Below, piece after piece: positions 33,401-41,759 of a stretch of 64,000 nucleotides of DNA. Position 1 is the first letter of the stretch, and each line of letters starts with the position of its first letter. Source of the DNA: Micromonospora radicis (GTDB lineage: Bacteria > Actinomycetota > Actinomycetes > Mycobacteriales > Micromonosporaceae); contig NZ_QXEC01000009.1 of the NCBI RefSeq assembly GCF_003583405.1, positions 124,001-188,000 of the forward strand. Direction: 5' to 3'. The notes under the pieces are model-generated. The model was given only the letters and a program-made list of their open reading frames with translations, had not been told where the DNA came from and did no database searches. Both the position numbers and the translations under genes were made by a program.

Positions 33401-36283
33401 ACCTCCGGCGGTCGGCTCGAGGTCCGCGCCGGTGCCGCCGACGGTCCGCTGGTCACCTCGGTCGTCGTACCAGGCACCGGAGGCTGGCAGACGTACACCG
33501 ACGTCACCGCGCAGGTGCCGGCGGACGCCGACTCGAACGGGAAGCTGTTCTTCGTGGCCCGCGACCCCGCGGGCGGCGCCGGCAGCCTGTTCAACGTCAA
33601 CTGGATGGACTTCCTCGGCAAGGGTGTCACCGACAACGCACCCCCGGTGGTGACCGCGTCGGCCACCCCGACCACGGGCACCGCGCCGGTCACGGTCGCG
33701 TTCTCCGGCACGGCCACCGACGTCGAGGACGACACCCCCTTCACGTACGCGTGGGACTTCGGTGACGGCAACACCGCCGACACCCTGAACGCCACCCACA
33801 CGTACAACGTCCCGGGCACGTTCACCGCCACCCTGACGGTGACCGACAGCCGGGGCGCGCGGGCGTACGCCACCGTCCAGGTGAAGGTCGAGGCGGCGAA
33901 CACCTCCTGCTTCGGAGCGCGTTCGGACGACTTCGGCGGCACCTCACTGGACCGTGACCGGTGGACGAACGTGGTCCGGGAGAACCAGCTGTACTCGGTC
34001 TCCGGGGGCGCGCTGCGCCTGCCCACCTCCGTGGGTGACCTGTACGGCGGTCGCAACGACGCGACCAACCTGGTGTTGCAGGCCGCGCCCTCCGGGGCCT
34101 GGCAGGCCACCACGAAGTTGACCGTCCCGGTGACGGCCGACTACCAGCAGGCCGGCCTGATCATCTACGGCGACGACGACAACTACGCCAAGGTGGGCCT
34201 GCTCTACGGCGGCAGCCGGAGGGTGGAGTTCATCCGGGAGACCGCGGGCAGCCCCCGCAACGAGGGGGCCGACAGCACCGCCGCCCCCGCCGGTGACACC
34301 ATCCACCTGCGGCTGATCAGCGACGGGACGAACCTGACCGCGGCGTACTCGGCCGACGGGCAGACCTTCACCCCGGTCGGCCGCTCGGCCGCGCTCGCCG
34401 GCATCACCAACCCGCAGGTCGGTCTCTTCGCGCTCAACGGCGGCACCAGCGCGCCGGTGGTGGACGCGGCCTTCGACTGGTTCCAGTTCACGCCGGACAG
34501 CCCGGCCGGACCGGTCGAGCCGTCGGACGAGTTCACCGGCGACACGCTGGACAAGTGCCGCTGGGACGCGATCGTCCGGGAGGACCCGGCCGGTTACCGG
34601 GTCAACGGCGGGTCGTTGCGGATCGACGTGCCGAACGGCGACATCTACGGCACCAACAACACCGGACCGACCAACTTCATCCTGCAGACCGCGCCGGAGG
34701 GCGACTGGACCCTGGAGACGAAGGTCGACGGCAGCCTGCTGAACGAGCAGTACCAGCAGGCAGGTCTGCTGGTGTACGCCGACGACGACAACTACCTGAA
34801 GTTCGACTACATCGTGGACAACCAGACCGGCCAGCCGGTGACGCGGCGGATCGAGTTCCGCAGCGAGGTCGGCGGTACGGTACAGAACCCGCAGCCCGAG
34901 GCGACGAACCTGACCGGGTCGGTGTGGCACCTGCGGCTGGCCCGCAGCGGCAACACCTACACCGCCTCGTACTCGGCCGACGGCACCACCTGGACGGCTC
35001 TGCCGGAGCTGACCAGCACGGCCGTCGGTGCGACCCCGAAGGTGGGTCTGTTCACCCTGGGGGCCAACCAGACCGCCTCGAAGGCGGCGTCGTTCGACTA
35101 CTTCCGGCTCTCCGCCGGTGAGCCGGCCGACGACGTCCCGCCGGTCACCACCGCGGAGATCTCCGGCACGCCGGTCGAGGGCTGGCACACCGGGCCGGTG
35201 ACGGTCACGCTGTCCGCCACCGACGCCGAGGGTGGTAGCGGGGTGGCCCGCACCGAGTACCAGCTCGACGACGCCACCGGTTGGACCACCTACACCGAGC
35301 CGGTGCAGGTGGCCGGGGACGGCGAACACGAGCTGCGGTTCCGGTCCGTCGACGAGGCCGGCAACGTGGAGGAGACCCGGGCGACCACCGTCAAGATCGA
35401 CGCCACCGCACCGGTCAGCACCGCGGCGTTCGCCCCGGCGAACGACGAGGGCTGGCACGACGGCGCCATCCCGGTGGTGCTCACCTCGACCGACGCCGGT
35501 TCCGGGGTGAAGCTGCTGGAGTGGGCGCTGGACGGCGGCGGGTGGACTCCGTACACCGAGCCGATCGAGATCAGCGGTGACGGTACGCACGAACTGCTGT
35601 ACCGGGCCGCCGACCACGCGGGCAACGCCGAGACGCTGAAGTCCGCGGTGGTGCGGATCGACGGCACGAAGCCGACCCTGCTGGTCTCCGGCCTCGCCGA
35701 CGGCCAGCTCTACGGCGACAGCCAGGACGTTCGGGTGTCCTGGCAGGCGGTCGACCCGACCTCGGGCATCGCCACCGTGGTCGGCACGCTCAACGGCCAG
35801 GCGTACGCCAGCGGCACGCTCCAGGCGATGTACGAGCTGCCGTTGGGTCTGCACGAGCTGACCGTGACCGCGACCGACAAGGCGGGCAACGCCACCACCA
35901 CCAACGTCCGGTTCTTCGTCACCACCTCGTTCCGGGACATGCAGAACCTGCTGGACCGGTTCAGGGCGACCGGGCGACTGTCGAACAAGTCGTACGACCA
36001 GCTGTCCAAGCAGCTGGAGAAGGTCCGCAAGGAGGAGGCGAAGGGCAAGGACGACAAGGCGATCAAGGAGCTGGTCAAGTTCCGCGACCTCGCCAACGAC
36101 ACCAAGCTGGGCATCGAGACGGAGATCCGGGACGTGTTGGTCCGGGACGCCGACGCGATGATCGTCCGGCTCGGTGGTACGGCCAGCAAGGCGGGCGTAC
36201 GGGCCAACGACGGCAAGGCCGTCGCCGGCGCCGGCCGACTCGGCGACGACCCCACCCGGCTCGCTCCGGGCCGTCGCCTGTGA
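30440..36283 (+). CDS. Secreted multidomain ThuA / quinoprotein sugar-dehydrogenase-like / PKD / CBM / FIMAH protein
   Basis: A 1947-residue exported protein. Signal peptide 1-33 ends AAQA. Domains by approximate residue: ThuA-like 62-275 (VFSKTAGFRHDSI; YAGIHAASDTEYDW); soluble GSDH/PQQ-type beta-propeller 285-720 (MELDIAPDGRVFYIERDG, GMDFEFGPDGAMYLIEWG-like); PKD 727-810; a Cys-bearing beta domain 810-925; CBM6-like 924-1064 (YYSNTGRVAG, IEDGDWWS); PKD 1067-1150; two concanavalin-like DUF1349-type domains 1155-1350 and 1360-1557; two OmpL47-type repeats 1567-1740; an Ig-like domain; and a C-terminal FIMAH helical domain 1830-1910. GTG chosen for AAGGAG and the clean signal. Role: probably oxidation or capture of extracellular sugars. 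Confidence 0.82.
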   Translation: MSQTRRARVPITATLLSLGLAATGLVGAPAAQAAPSTKNVAQNSTVPQAAPAAAPNDAADDFSVLVFSKTAGFRHDSIPTGIAAIQQLGATNGFTVDTTEDSATFTDENLARYQAVIWLSTTGDVLNAEQQQAFERYVQAGGGYAGIHAASDTEYDWPWYGELVGAYFASHPANQTATVKVEDQAHESTAHLPERWSRYDEWYNYRTNPRGKVHVLATLDERSYNAGAGAMGHDHPIAWCQDYDGGRAWYTGGGHTRESYAEPEFLQHLLGGIRTAAGVSGADCRASLTSSFEKVTLDSNTSNPMELDIAPDGRVFYIERDGRVQIIKPDTGNTVTAINLDVFTGNEDGLIGIRLDPDFATNNWVYLYYAPNDGIARNLLSRFTVTGDTIDRASEKQVLRVDTQRNTCCHAGGTMTFDSAGNLYLATGDNTNPFSSDAFTPIDERPGRKDYDAQGSSGNTNDLRGKVIRIHPEDDGTYTIPEGNLFPPGTDKTRPEIYAMGFRNPFRMGIDPATNVLYVADYGPDAGSANPNRGPEGLVEWNIVDQPGNFGWPYCTGPNRAYNDYQFPSGPSGAKFDCANLVNDSPNNTGLTNLPPAIPATVDYGYATNPLFPEIGGGGAPMGGPVYRYDADLASDRKWPAYFDGKALFGEWNQSRMYTMQVTQDGKSLVDINRLLEGMTFIRPMDFEFGPDGAMYLIEWGSGFGGNNDNSGVYRIDYIAGDRAPIAMASADPNSGPAPLTVNFSSAGSRDPDGGALSYAWTFGDGNTSDEANPTHTYASAGNFNAQLTVTNPKGRTAVANVPVTVGNTAPTVTIEFPPDGGFFDWGDQVRYTIKVTDPEDGEIDCADVELQVLLGHDEHAHPLEQHTGCEGVVQTQLAAGHGAEANVFTVLEATYTDRGGAGGAGPLTGRALEILQPKRKQAEYYSNTGRVAGSTGGGDPGVGKEATGDTAGGGDNIGWIEDGDWWSVEPASLSGIDAIRFRVASATSGGRLEVRAGAADGPLVTSVVVPGTGGWQTYTDVTAQVPADADSNGKLFFVARDPAGGAGSLFNVNWMDFLGKGVTDNAPPVVTASATPTTGTAPVTVAFSGTATDVEDDTPFTYAWDFGDGNTADTLNATHTYNVPGTFTATLTVTDSRGARAYATVQVKVEAANTSCFGARSDDFGGTSLDRDRWTNVVRENQLYSVSGGALRLPTSVGDLYGGRNDATNLVLQAAPSGAWQATTKLTVPVTADYQQAGLIIYGDDDNYAKVGLLYGGSRRVEFIRETAGSPRNEGADSTAAPAGDTIHLRLISDGTNLTAAYSADGQTFTPVGRSAALAGITNPQVGLFALNGGTSAPVVDAAFDWFQFTPDSPAGPVEPSDEFTGDTLDKCRWDAIVREDPAGYRVNGGSLRIDVPNGDIYGTNNTGPTNFILQTAPEGDWTLETKVDGSLLNEQYQQAGLLVYADDDNYLKFDYIVDNQTGQPVTRRIEFRSEVGGTVQNPQPEATNLTGSVWHLRLARSGNTYTASYSADGTTWTALPELTSTAVGATPKVGLFTLGANQTASKAASFDYFRLSAGEPADDVPPVTTAEISGTPVEGWHTGPVTVTLSATDAEGGSGVARTEYQLDDATGWTTYTEPVQVAGDGEHELRFRSVDEAGNVEETRATTVKIDATAPVSTAAFAPANDEGWHDGAIPVVLTSTDAGSGVKLLEWALDGGGWTPYTEPIEISGDGTHELLYRAADHAGNAETLKSAVVRIDGTKPTLLVSGLADGQLYGDSQDVRVSWQAVDPTSGIATVVGTLNGQAYASGTLQAMYELPLGLHELTVTATDKAGNATTTNVRFFVTTSFRDMQNLLDRFRATGRLSNKSYDQLSKQLEKVRKEEAKGKDDKAIKELVKFRDLANDTKLGIETEIRDVLVRDADAMIVRLGGTASKAGVRANDGKAVAGAGRLGDDPTRLAPGRRL

Positions 36284-36346
36284 TTCCGGGGGCCCCGTCC
36301 GGCATCGGCCGGGCGGGGCCCCGCTCAGCACTTCGAGGAGGCCCCT

Positions 36347-36889
36347 GTGACGGGTACCCGGAAGGCGATCGCCGCCGTGTTCACCGGACTGCTCCTGGCG
36401 GTCCTCGCCACGACTCCGGCCGCAGCGCACGGCGACAAACTCAAGTTGACGGTGGCCGGTGACGGCGCCGACGGGGTGACCATCCAGGCCAGCTACGCCG
36501 ACGGGCACCACCTCGACAAGCCGGTCCGGTTGGTGCTCACCGCCACCGGGTCGGAAGGGCGGACGGTCGGCCCGGTGCAGCTGGAACCGGCCACCGAGGG
36601 ACAGGGTTTCTACACCACCGGCCCGATCCTCTCGCCCGGCGAGTGGAAGGTACGGGTGACCGCACCGGCACCACACACCGGCGCGGCGACCGCGCAGGTG
36701 CAGGCCCGGGTGGCGCAGACTCCGGCGGTGGCCCCGGTCGCGGACACCCGGGACGCGGACTCGGCGTCGACCGAGAACTCCGGCGGCGCCGCGCCCGGTT
36801 GGTGGTTGGCGGTCGCGGTCGGTGTCGCCGTGCTCGTCGTGGTGGCGCTCACCGCCCCGCTGCTGGGTCGGCGGCGCAGCCGGCCGTAA
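36347..36889 (+). CDS. Small secreted, C-terminally membrane-anchored protein (CopC/FixH-like beta domain)
   Basis: A 180-residue protein with signal peptide 1-27 (ends TPAAA), a beta-rich domain (about 28-120; GVTIQASYADGHHLDKPVRLVLTATGSEG, shown only to mark the strand region, and SPGEWKVRVTAPAPH), a disordered linker, and one C-terminal helix (about 151-174) followed by RRRSRP. GAGGAGG precedes the GTG. It lies 63 nt after the giant secreted protein gene and is likely co-transcribed, so it may anchor or assist it at the membrane. No function is known. Confidence 0.72.
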   Translation: MTGTRKAIAAVFTGLLLAVLATTPAAAHGDKLKLTVAGDGADGVTIQASYADGHHLDKPVRLVLTATGSEGRTVGPVQLEPATEGQGFYTTGPILSPGEWKVRVTAPAPHTGAATAQVQARVAQTPAVAPVADTRDADSASTENSGGAAPGWWLAVAVGVAVLVVVALTAPLLGRRRSRP

Positions 36890-36900
36890 CCGGCAGTCGA

Positions 36901-36935
36901 CGCAACGGCCCGGCCCACGTGGCCGGGCCGTTGCG
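36901..36935. terminator. Perfect 15-bp hairpin, bidirectional terminator
   Basis: CGCAACGGCCCGGCC (36901-36915), loop CACGT, GGCCGGGCCGTTGCG (36921-36935). It separates the convergent secreted-protein operon and the aldo/keto reductase gene. Confidence 0.85.
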
Positions 36936-36970
36936 CGTCCACCAGCCGGTCCGCGCCGACCTGGTAAACG

Positions 36971-37942
36971 CTAGCGGTCGAGGACCGCGCGCAGCGCCTT
37001 GAGGTCGGTGGCGGTGGGCTGCCAGGCGCCGGCGGCGGCGTTGGCGCGTACCTGCTCGGGCGTGGTGGCCCCGGCGATGACCGAGGTGACGGCCGGCTGG
37101 GCGGCCAGCCCGCCGATCGCCGCGTGCAGCACCGACACACCCCGCTCGTCGGCGTACGCCTCGATGGCCTCGATGGTGTCCCAGTCGGCGGCGGCGAGGC
37201 GCTGGGCGTACCGGCCGCCACCGGCGAGCCGGCTACCGGCGGGCGGGGCTTCGGCACGCTTGTACTTGCCGGTGAGCAGCCCGTTGGCCAACGGGAAGAA
37301 CGGCAGCATGCCGAGCCCGAAGCGCTCGCAGGCGGGCAGCACCTCGATCTCGGCGTCCCGGTTGAGCAGGCTGTAGTGGTTCTGCGCACTGACGAACCGG
37401 GTCAGCCCCCGGGTCTTCGCCGTCCAGTCGGCGTCGGCGATCTGCCAGCCGGCGAAGTTGGAGTTGCCCAGATACCGCACCTTGCCGGCGCGGACCAGGT
37501 CGTCCAGGGCGGCCAGCGTCTCGTCGATCGGGGTGCCCGGGTCCGGCTCGTGGAACTGGTACAGGTCGATGTAGTCGGTGTCCAGCCGGCGCAGCGACGC
37601 CTCCACCGCCCGGATCACGTACCGCCGGGAACCGCGTACCCCGAAGTCCCGCCCGTTGTCGCCGCCCATCGACATGCCGAACTTCGTCGCCACCACCACG
37701 TCGTCCCGGCGGCCCTTGAGGGCCGCGCCGAGCTGTGCCTCCGACGCACCGTGCGGCTCACCATAGATGTCGGCGGTGTCGAAGAAGTTGATCCCGACGT
37801 CGAGGGCCGCGTCGACCACCGCGCGGGTGCCGTCGAGGTCGAGCTTGCGGCCGAAGTTGTTGCAGCCGATCCCCACCACGGACACCACGAGCCCGGAGTC
37901 GCCCAGCCGGCGATAGGTCATCTCAGTCACGAGATCAACCAT
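36971..37942 (-). CDS. Aldo/keto reductase
   Basis: A 323-residue NADPH-dependent oxidoreductase of the AKR superfamily. The catalytic tetrad is Asp55, Tyr60, Lys87 and His131 (FFDTADIYG, VVATKFG, YQFHEPD). The C-terminal cofactor loop reads SVIAGATTPEQVRANA. It resembles the YhdN/Tas-like general stress group; substrate unknown. In-frame alternatives exist at GTG 37930 and ATG 37921 (MTYRRLGDSG), the latter being closer to the usual family N-terminus. Confidence 0.93.
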   Translation of the reverse strand: MVDLVTEMTYRRLGDSGLVVSVVGIGCNNFGRKLDLDGTRAVVDAALDVGINFFDTADIYGEPHGASEAQLGAALKGRRDDVVVATKFGMSMGGDNGRDFGVRGSRRYVIRAVEASLRRLDTDYIDLYQFHEPDPGTPIDETLAALDDLVRAGKVRYLGNSNFAGWQIADADWTAKTRGLTRFVSAQNHYSLLNRDAEIEVLPACERFGLGMLPFFPLANGLLTGKYKRAEAPPAGSRLAGGGRYAQRLAAADWDTIEAIEAYADERGVSVLHAAIGGLAAQPAVTSVIAGATTPEQVRANAAAGAWQPTATDLKALRAVLDR

Positions 37943-38001
37943 ATGTCGCCCGCCGGGCGCCCGGACCGCCGGTGACCGACGGCACCGGGCTGGTCAGCCG
38001 G

Positions 38002-39681
38002 TCAGCGCACGTCCCACACCGGTTCCTCGGTCTCCACCACCTCGCCGTCGCCGCGGAACAGCAGGAACCGGTCGAAGGTCCGGGTGAACCAGCGGTCGTG
38101 GGTCACCGCCACCACCGTGCCCGCGAACGCGGTCAGCCCGGCCTCCAGCGCCTCGGCCGAGGCCAGGTCGAGGTTGTCGGTCGGCTCGTCGAGCAGCAGC
38201 AGGGTCGCCCCGGACAGCTCCAGCAGCAGCACCAGGAAGCGGGCTTGCTGCCCGCCGGAGAGGGTGCCGAAGCGCTGGTCGCCCTGCCCGGCCAGCTCGT
38301 ACCGGGACAGCGCCGCCATCGCCGCGTGCCGGTCCATGCCGGCCCGGTGCTCGTCACCCCGCCAGAGGATCTCGACGAGCGTCTTCGCCATCAGCTCCGG
38401 CCGGTCGTGGGTCTGCGAGAAGTGCCCGGGACGCACCCGCGCGCCGAGCCGGGCCACCCCGTCGTGGGCCACCGACGCGAGCGCCGCCGCGCCGTCGACC
38501 GGACCGTTCGCCGGGTCGGGATCGGTGCCGCCCCGGGCCAGCAGCCGCAGGAAGTGGGACTTGCCGGTGCCGTTGGCGCCGAGCACCGCGAGCCGGTCGC
38601 CGTACCAGAGTTCCAGGTCGAACGGGTAGGTCAGGCCGTCGAGTTCGAGCTGCTCGCAGACCAGCGCCCGCTTGCCGGTCCGCCCGCCGGTCAGCCGCAT
38701 CCGGATGTCCTGCTCCTTCGGGGGTACGGGCGGCGGCCCGGCCTCCTCGAACTTGCGCAGCCGGGTCTGCGCGGCCTGGTAGCGGGAGGCCAGCCCGTCG
38801 TTGTACGCGGCCTTCTGCTTGTACATCAGCACCAGGTCGCGCAGCTTCTGGTGCTCCTCGTCCCAGCGTCGGCGCAGCTCGTCGAGGCGGGCGTGCCGGG
38901 CCACCCGCGCGGAGTGCCAGCTCGCGAAGCCACCCGGGTGCACCCACGCGCTGCCGCCCTCCACGGCCACCACCCGGTCGGCGGTCTGCGCCAGCAGCTC
39001 GCGGTCGTGCGAGACGTAGAGCACCGACTTGCCGGACTCCCGCAGCCGCGCCTCCAGCCAGCGTTTGCCGGGCACGTCGAGGAAGTTGTCCGGCTCGTCG
39101 AGCAGCAGCACCTCCTCGGGGCCGCGCAGCAGCAGTTCGAGCGCGAAGCGCTTCTGCTGCCCACCGGAGAGGGTGCGCACCGGCCGCTGCCGGGCGGCGT
39201 CCCAGGGCAGGTCGAGGACGATGGTGGCGACGGTGTCGAAGAGCACCTCGGCGTCGTACCCGCCGGTCTCGCCCCAGGCGGCCAGGGCGTCCGCGTACGC
39301 CAGCTGCGCCTTGCCGGCGGCGGTGCTGTACTTGCCGCGCAGCTCGGCCGCGCGCATGGCGGCCTCGGTCTCGGCGAGTCGGCGACCGGCCTCGCGCAGC
39401 GGCGGCGGGGCGAGCGAGAGGGCCAGGTCGGCCAGCGTCGACTCGTCACCGATCATGCCGATGAACTGCCGCATCACGCCGAGCCCGCCGCTGCGCGCGA
39501 TCGTGCCGGTACGCACCGGCAGGTCCCCTGCGACCATCCGCAGCAGCGTCGTCTTGCCGGCGCCGTTCGGCCCGACCAGCGCCACCTTGGCACCCTCACC
39601 GACCCGGAACGACACGTCGGTGAAGAGTTCCCGGCCGTCCGGCAGGACGTACCCGACCGCTGCCACGTCCACGTATCCCAC
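38002..39681 (-). CDS. ABC-F family ATPase (ribosome-associated type)
   Basis: A 559-residue protein with two ABC domains and no membrane segments. First Walker A GPNGAGKT (37-44) and signature LSGGQQKRF; second LGANGTGKSHFL and LSGGQQARF. An inter-domain arm with basic helices (about 240-310) is typical of ABC-F translation factors. These proteins act on the ribosome and some protect it from antibiotics; EttA-like housekeeping roles are equally possible. GTG start with GGGAGGA upstream. Confidence 0.92.
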   Translation of the reverse strand: MGYVDVAAVGYVLPDGRELFTDVSFRVGEGAKVALVGPNGAGKTTLLRMVAGDLPVRTGTIARSGGLGVMRQFIGMIGDESTLADLALSLAPPPLREAGRRLAETEAAMRAAELRGKYSTAAGKAQLAYADALAAWGETGGYDAEVLFDTVATIVLDLPWDAARQRPVRTLSGGQQKRFALELLLRGPEEVLLLDEPDNFLDVPGKRWLEARLRESGKSVLYVSHDRELLAQTADRVVAVEGGSAWVHPGGFASWHSARVARHARLDELRRRWDEEHQKLRDLVLMYKQKAAYNDGLASRYQAAQTRLRKFEEAGPPPVPPKEQDIRMRLTGGRTGKRALVCEQLELDGLTYPFDLELWYGDRLAVLGANGTGKSHFLRLLARGGTDPDPANGPVDGAAALASVAHDGVARLGARVRPGHFSQTHDRPELMAKTLVEILWRGDEHRAGMDRHAAMAALSRYELAGQGDQRFGTLSGGQQARFLVLLLELSGATLLLLDEPTDNLDLASAEALEAGLTAFAGTVVAVTHDRWFTRTFDRFLLFRGDGEVVETEEPVWDVR

Positions 39682-39737
39682 CCGGGCATCCTCCCGGAGC
39701 CCGGCCCGGGCGCCAACCGATTACCCGGCCGGGCCGG

Positions 39738-40352
39738 TCACCGCGTGACGCGCAGTACCCGGAAGCCCTTCTGGCTGGCGTGCCGGCCGACCTGCCAGCC
39801 CTGCTCGACGAGCCACCGGTGCAACGAGTCACCGCCGAGGTGCCGGGCCACCACCAGCCAGGCCACGCCGTCCGGGGCCAGCCGGGGCAGCCAGCGCAGC
39901 AGCAGCTGGTGCAGCTCGTCCTTGCCGACCCGGATCGGTGGGTTGGACCAGATCTGGGCGAACCCGAGGTCCGCGGGAACCCGCTCGGGATCCGTCACCC
40001 GGACCCGGTCGGCGACGCCGAGCCGGGCCGCGTTGCCGGCGGTGAGTTCGCGGGCCCGCTCGTTGACGTCCACCGCCCACACGGTGGCGGCCGGCGCGAC
40101 GGTGGCGAGCACGCAGCTGATCGGGCCGAACCCGCAGCCGAGGTCGAGCAACGCGCCGCTGGTCGCCGGGGCGGGCAGGTCAGCCTTGCGCAGCAGCACC
40201 GACGTGCCCGGGTCCAGGCGACTAGCCGAGAACACACCGGAGGCGGAGGTCAGGGTGTACTCGCGGCCGGCGACGGCGAACTGCACCTCGCGCGGCTGGA
40301 CGGGGGTGCTCGGTTCGGCGCTGAAGTAGTGGTCCGCGGTCACGCCGGCCAT
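39738..40352 (-). CDS. RsmC/RlmG-like methyltransferase
   Basis: About 204 residues from ATG 40352 (GTG 40343 is an alternative). SAM-binding motif LLDLGCGFGPI (about 68-78), acidic motif AVDVNERA, and the NPP catalytic motif WSNPPIRVG (135-143). This is the signature of 16S rRNA m2G1207-type methyltransferases (RsmC). The usual N-terminal duplicated domain of enterobacterial RsmC is missing, as in many actinobacterial homologues. Stand-alone gene next to the ABC-F gene. Confidence 0.83.
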   Translation of the reverse strand: MAGVTADHYFSAEPSTPVQPREVQFAVAGREYTLTSASGVFSASRLDPGTSVLLRKADLPAPATSGALLDLGCGFGPISCVLATVAPAATVWAVDVNERARELTAGNAARLGVADRVRVTDPERVPADLGFAQIWSNPPIRVGKDELHQLLLRWLPRLAPDGVAWLVVARHLGGDSLHRWLVEQGWQVGRHASQKGFRVLRVTR

Positions 40353-40458
40353 TCTCGCACCGGGCCGGATCCGTGCCGCCGGACGGGAGTCCGGACCGAC
40401 CCGACACCGCCGAACGGCGCGATTTTCCAAAAATACCTACTAAAGGGACAAACATCCT

Positions 40459-40464
40459 TACTCT
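40459..40464 (+). promoter_or_regulatory. -10 element for a leaderless start
   Basis: TACTCT ends 7 nt before the ATG at 40472, inside a short AT-rich island (about 40420-40460) in the divergent spacer. The geometry matches the -10 before 21272 and before the antitoxin gene. Confidence 0.4.
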
Positions 40465-40471
40465 GGACAGC

Positions 40472-41635
40472 ATGGTTTATCGGTACGACTCCGATGGGGA
40501 CGCCTACGCCCCGTACCGGGAGGACGAGCCCGAGGAGCAGTCGCCCAGGACCGGTCCGCCGCCACCGGCCGGGCCGTCGCCGTCGCGCTTCCCCACGCCG
40601 TCGCTGCCGCGCCCCAATCAGATGATGCTGCCCTCGTCGGGCGCGGCCCCCGTGCCGCCGCACGACCCGGCTCCGCGATACGAGCCGAGCCCGGCCGCAC
40701 CGTACGAGCCCGCCCCGGCCGCGCAGTACGAACCGAGCCCGGCCGCGCAGTACGAACCGAGCCCGGCCGCGCAGTACGAGCCGAGACCGGCCACTGGCTA
40801 CGGTCCCGCGTCCGTGCCGGCGCAGCCGCCGGCCGCCGCACCGCCGCCGCGCCGGGGCGGCGGCCGGGCCTGGCAGCTGGTGATCGCCGGGGCCGCCGTG
40901 CTGGTGCTGCTCGCCCTCGGCGGCCTGACCGCCGCCGCCCTGCTCGACGGCCGGCAACTGCTCGGCACGCAGGCGGCGCCCAGCTCCGCACCCGAGCCCA
41001 CCCGGGACGCCACGCCGGCCGCCAGTGACCTGGACTCCCGGGACACCGACCAGGCGCCGCTGACCGCCCGCGAGGTCTTCCCCGGCAGCACCCTGGCCAT
41101 CGGCGACAGCCAGACCGGGTACGAGGTGCTGCGCACCCAGTCCAGTGCGAGCTGCCCGGTGGCCGCCGCCGGCGAGGTCGCGGACCTGCTGGTACGGCTC
41201 GGCTGTAACCAGGTCGTCCGGGCCACCCTGCGGGCTCCCGACGGGGAACACCTGGTCACCACGGGACTGTTCAACCTGACCGACCGCTCCAGCGCGGAGC
41301 GGGCCCGGGACCGGATCCGCCAACTGCTCGACGAGCGGCAGGGCCGGTTCCGCGGGATGACGGCGGGCGACGGCACGGACGCCATCGCCACCGCACCGGC
41401 CCGGGTCGGCTGGCAGGTACGCGGCCACTACGTCGCGTACGCGGTGGTCGCCCGCGCCGACGGAGCGGCCATCCGCACCGGCGACACGGTCGTCCGCGAG
41501 ATCCTCTACGACATGCTCGAACTGCACCTCAACCGCGGCGTACTGGACCGGCGCGCCGACGGCGGCATGGCCAGCCAGCCGACCGCGACACCCTCCGACG
41601 GCACCGGCAGTCAGGACGAGTCCACCGAGGACTGA
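40472..41635 (+). CDS. Pro-rich single-pass membrane protein with YEP repeats
   Basis: A 387-residue protein. The N-terminus is acidic and Tyr-rich (MVYRYDSDGDAYAPYREDEPEE), followed by a Pro-rich cytoplasmic region with five near-identical 8-residue repeats of the form YEPSPAAQ (about 69-107). One transmembrane helix spans about 133-158. The outer part (about 160-387) is a compact domain with two cysteines (SCPVAAAGEV...LGCNQVV) that could form a disulfide. No family is recognised with certainty. The frame extends 33 codons upstream without a ribosome-binding site. Confidence 0.75.
   Translation: MVYRYDSDGDAYAPYREDEPEEQSPRTGPPPPAGPSPSRFPTPSLPRPNQMMLPSSGAAPVPPHDPAPRYEPSPAAPYEPAPAAQYEPSPAAQYEPSPAAQYEPRPATGYGPASVPAQPPAAAPPPRRGGGRAWQLVIAGAAVLVLLALGGLTAAALLDGRQLLGTQAAPSSAPEPTRDATPAASDLDSRDTDQAPLTAREVFPGSTLAIGDSQTGYEVLRTQSSASCPVAAAGEVADLLVRLGCNQVVRATLRAPDGEHLVTTGLFNLTDRSSAERARDRIRQLLDERQGRFRGMTAGDGTDAIATAPARVGWQVRGHYVAYAVVARADGAAIRTGDTVVREILYDMLELHLNRGVLDRRADGGMASQPTATPSDGTGSQDESTED
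40679..40790 (+). repeat. 24-bp tandem repeats encoding YEPxPAAx
   Basis: About four and a half 24-bp units containing TACGAACCGAGCCCGGCCGC, the central ones nearly identical. They form the cytoplasmic repeat of the Pro-rich membrane protein. Confidence 0.85.
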
Positions 41636-41660
41636 CCGGCACACCAGCGAACGGGCACCT

Positions 41661-41691
41661 GCGGGGGCCGGGCACCAAGCCCGGTCCCCGC
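41661..41691. terminator. Bidirectional hairpin before truA end
   Basis: GCGGGGGCCGGGC (41661-41673), loop ACCAA, GCCCGGTCCCCGC (41679-41691); 13-bp stem with one G-U/mismatch. It lies between the convergent YEP-repeat gene and truA. Confidence 0.7.
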
Positions 41692-41759
41692 CTCGTCGTC
41701 CGCCACCGGCCGGCTCAGTCGCCCCGGCGGCACCTGCTGCCCGCCCGCCCCCGGTCGGC

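Noticed and set aside
31001..33799. Very long minus-strand open frame opposite the secreted protein
   Set aside because: High-GC codon bias leaves antisense frames open. It has Gly/Val/Arg-rich composition, no motif, and the plus strand encodes recognisable domains.
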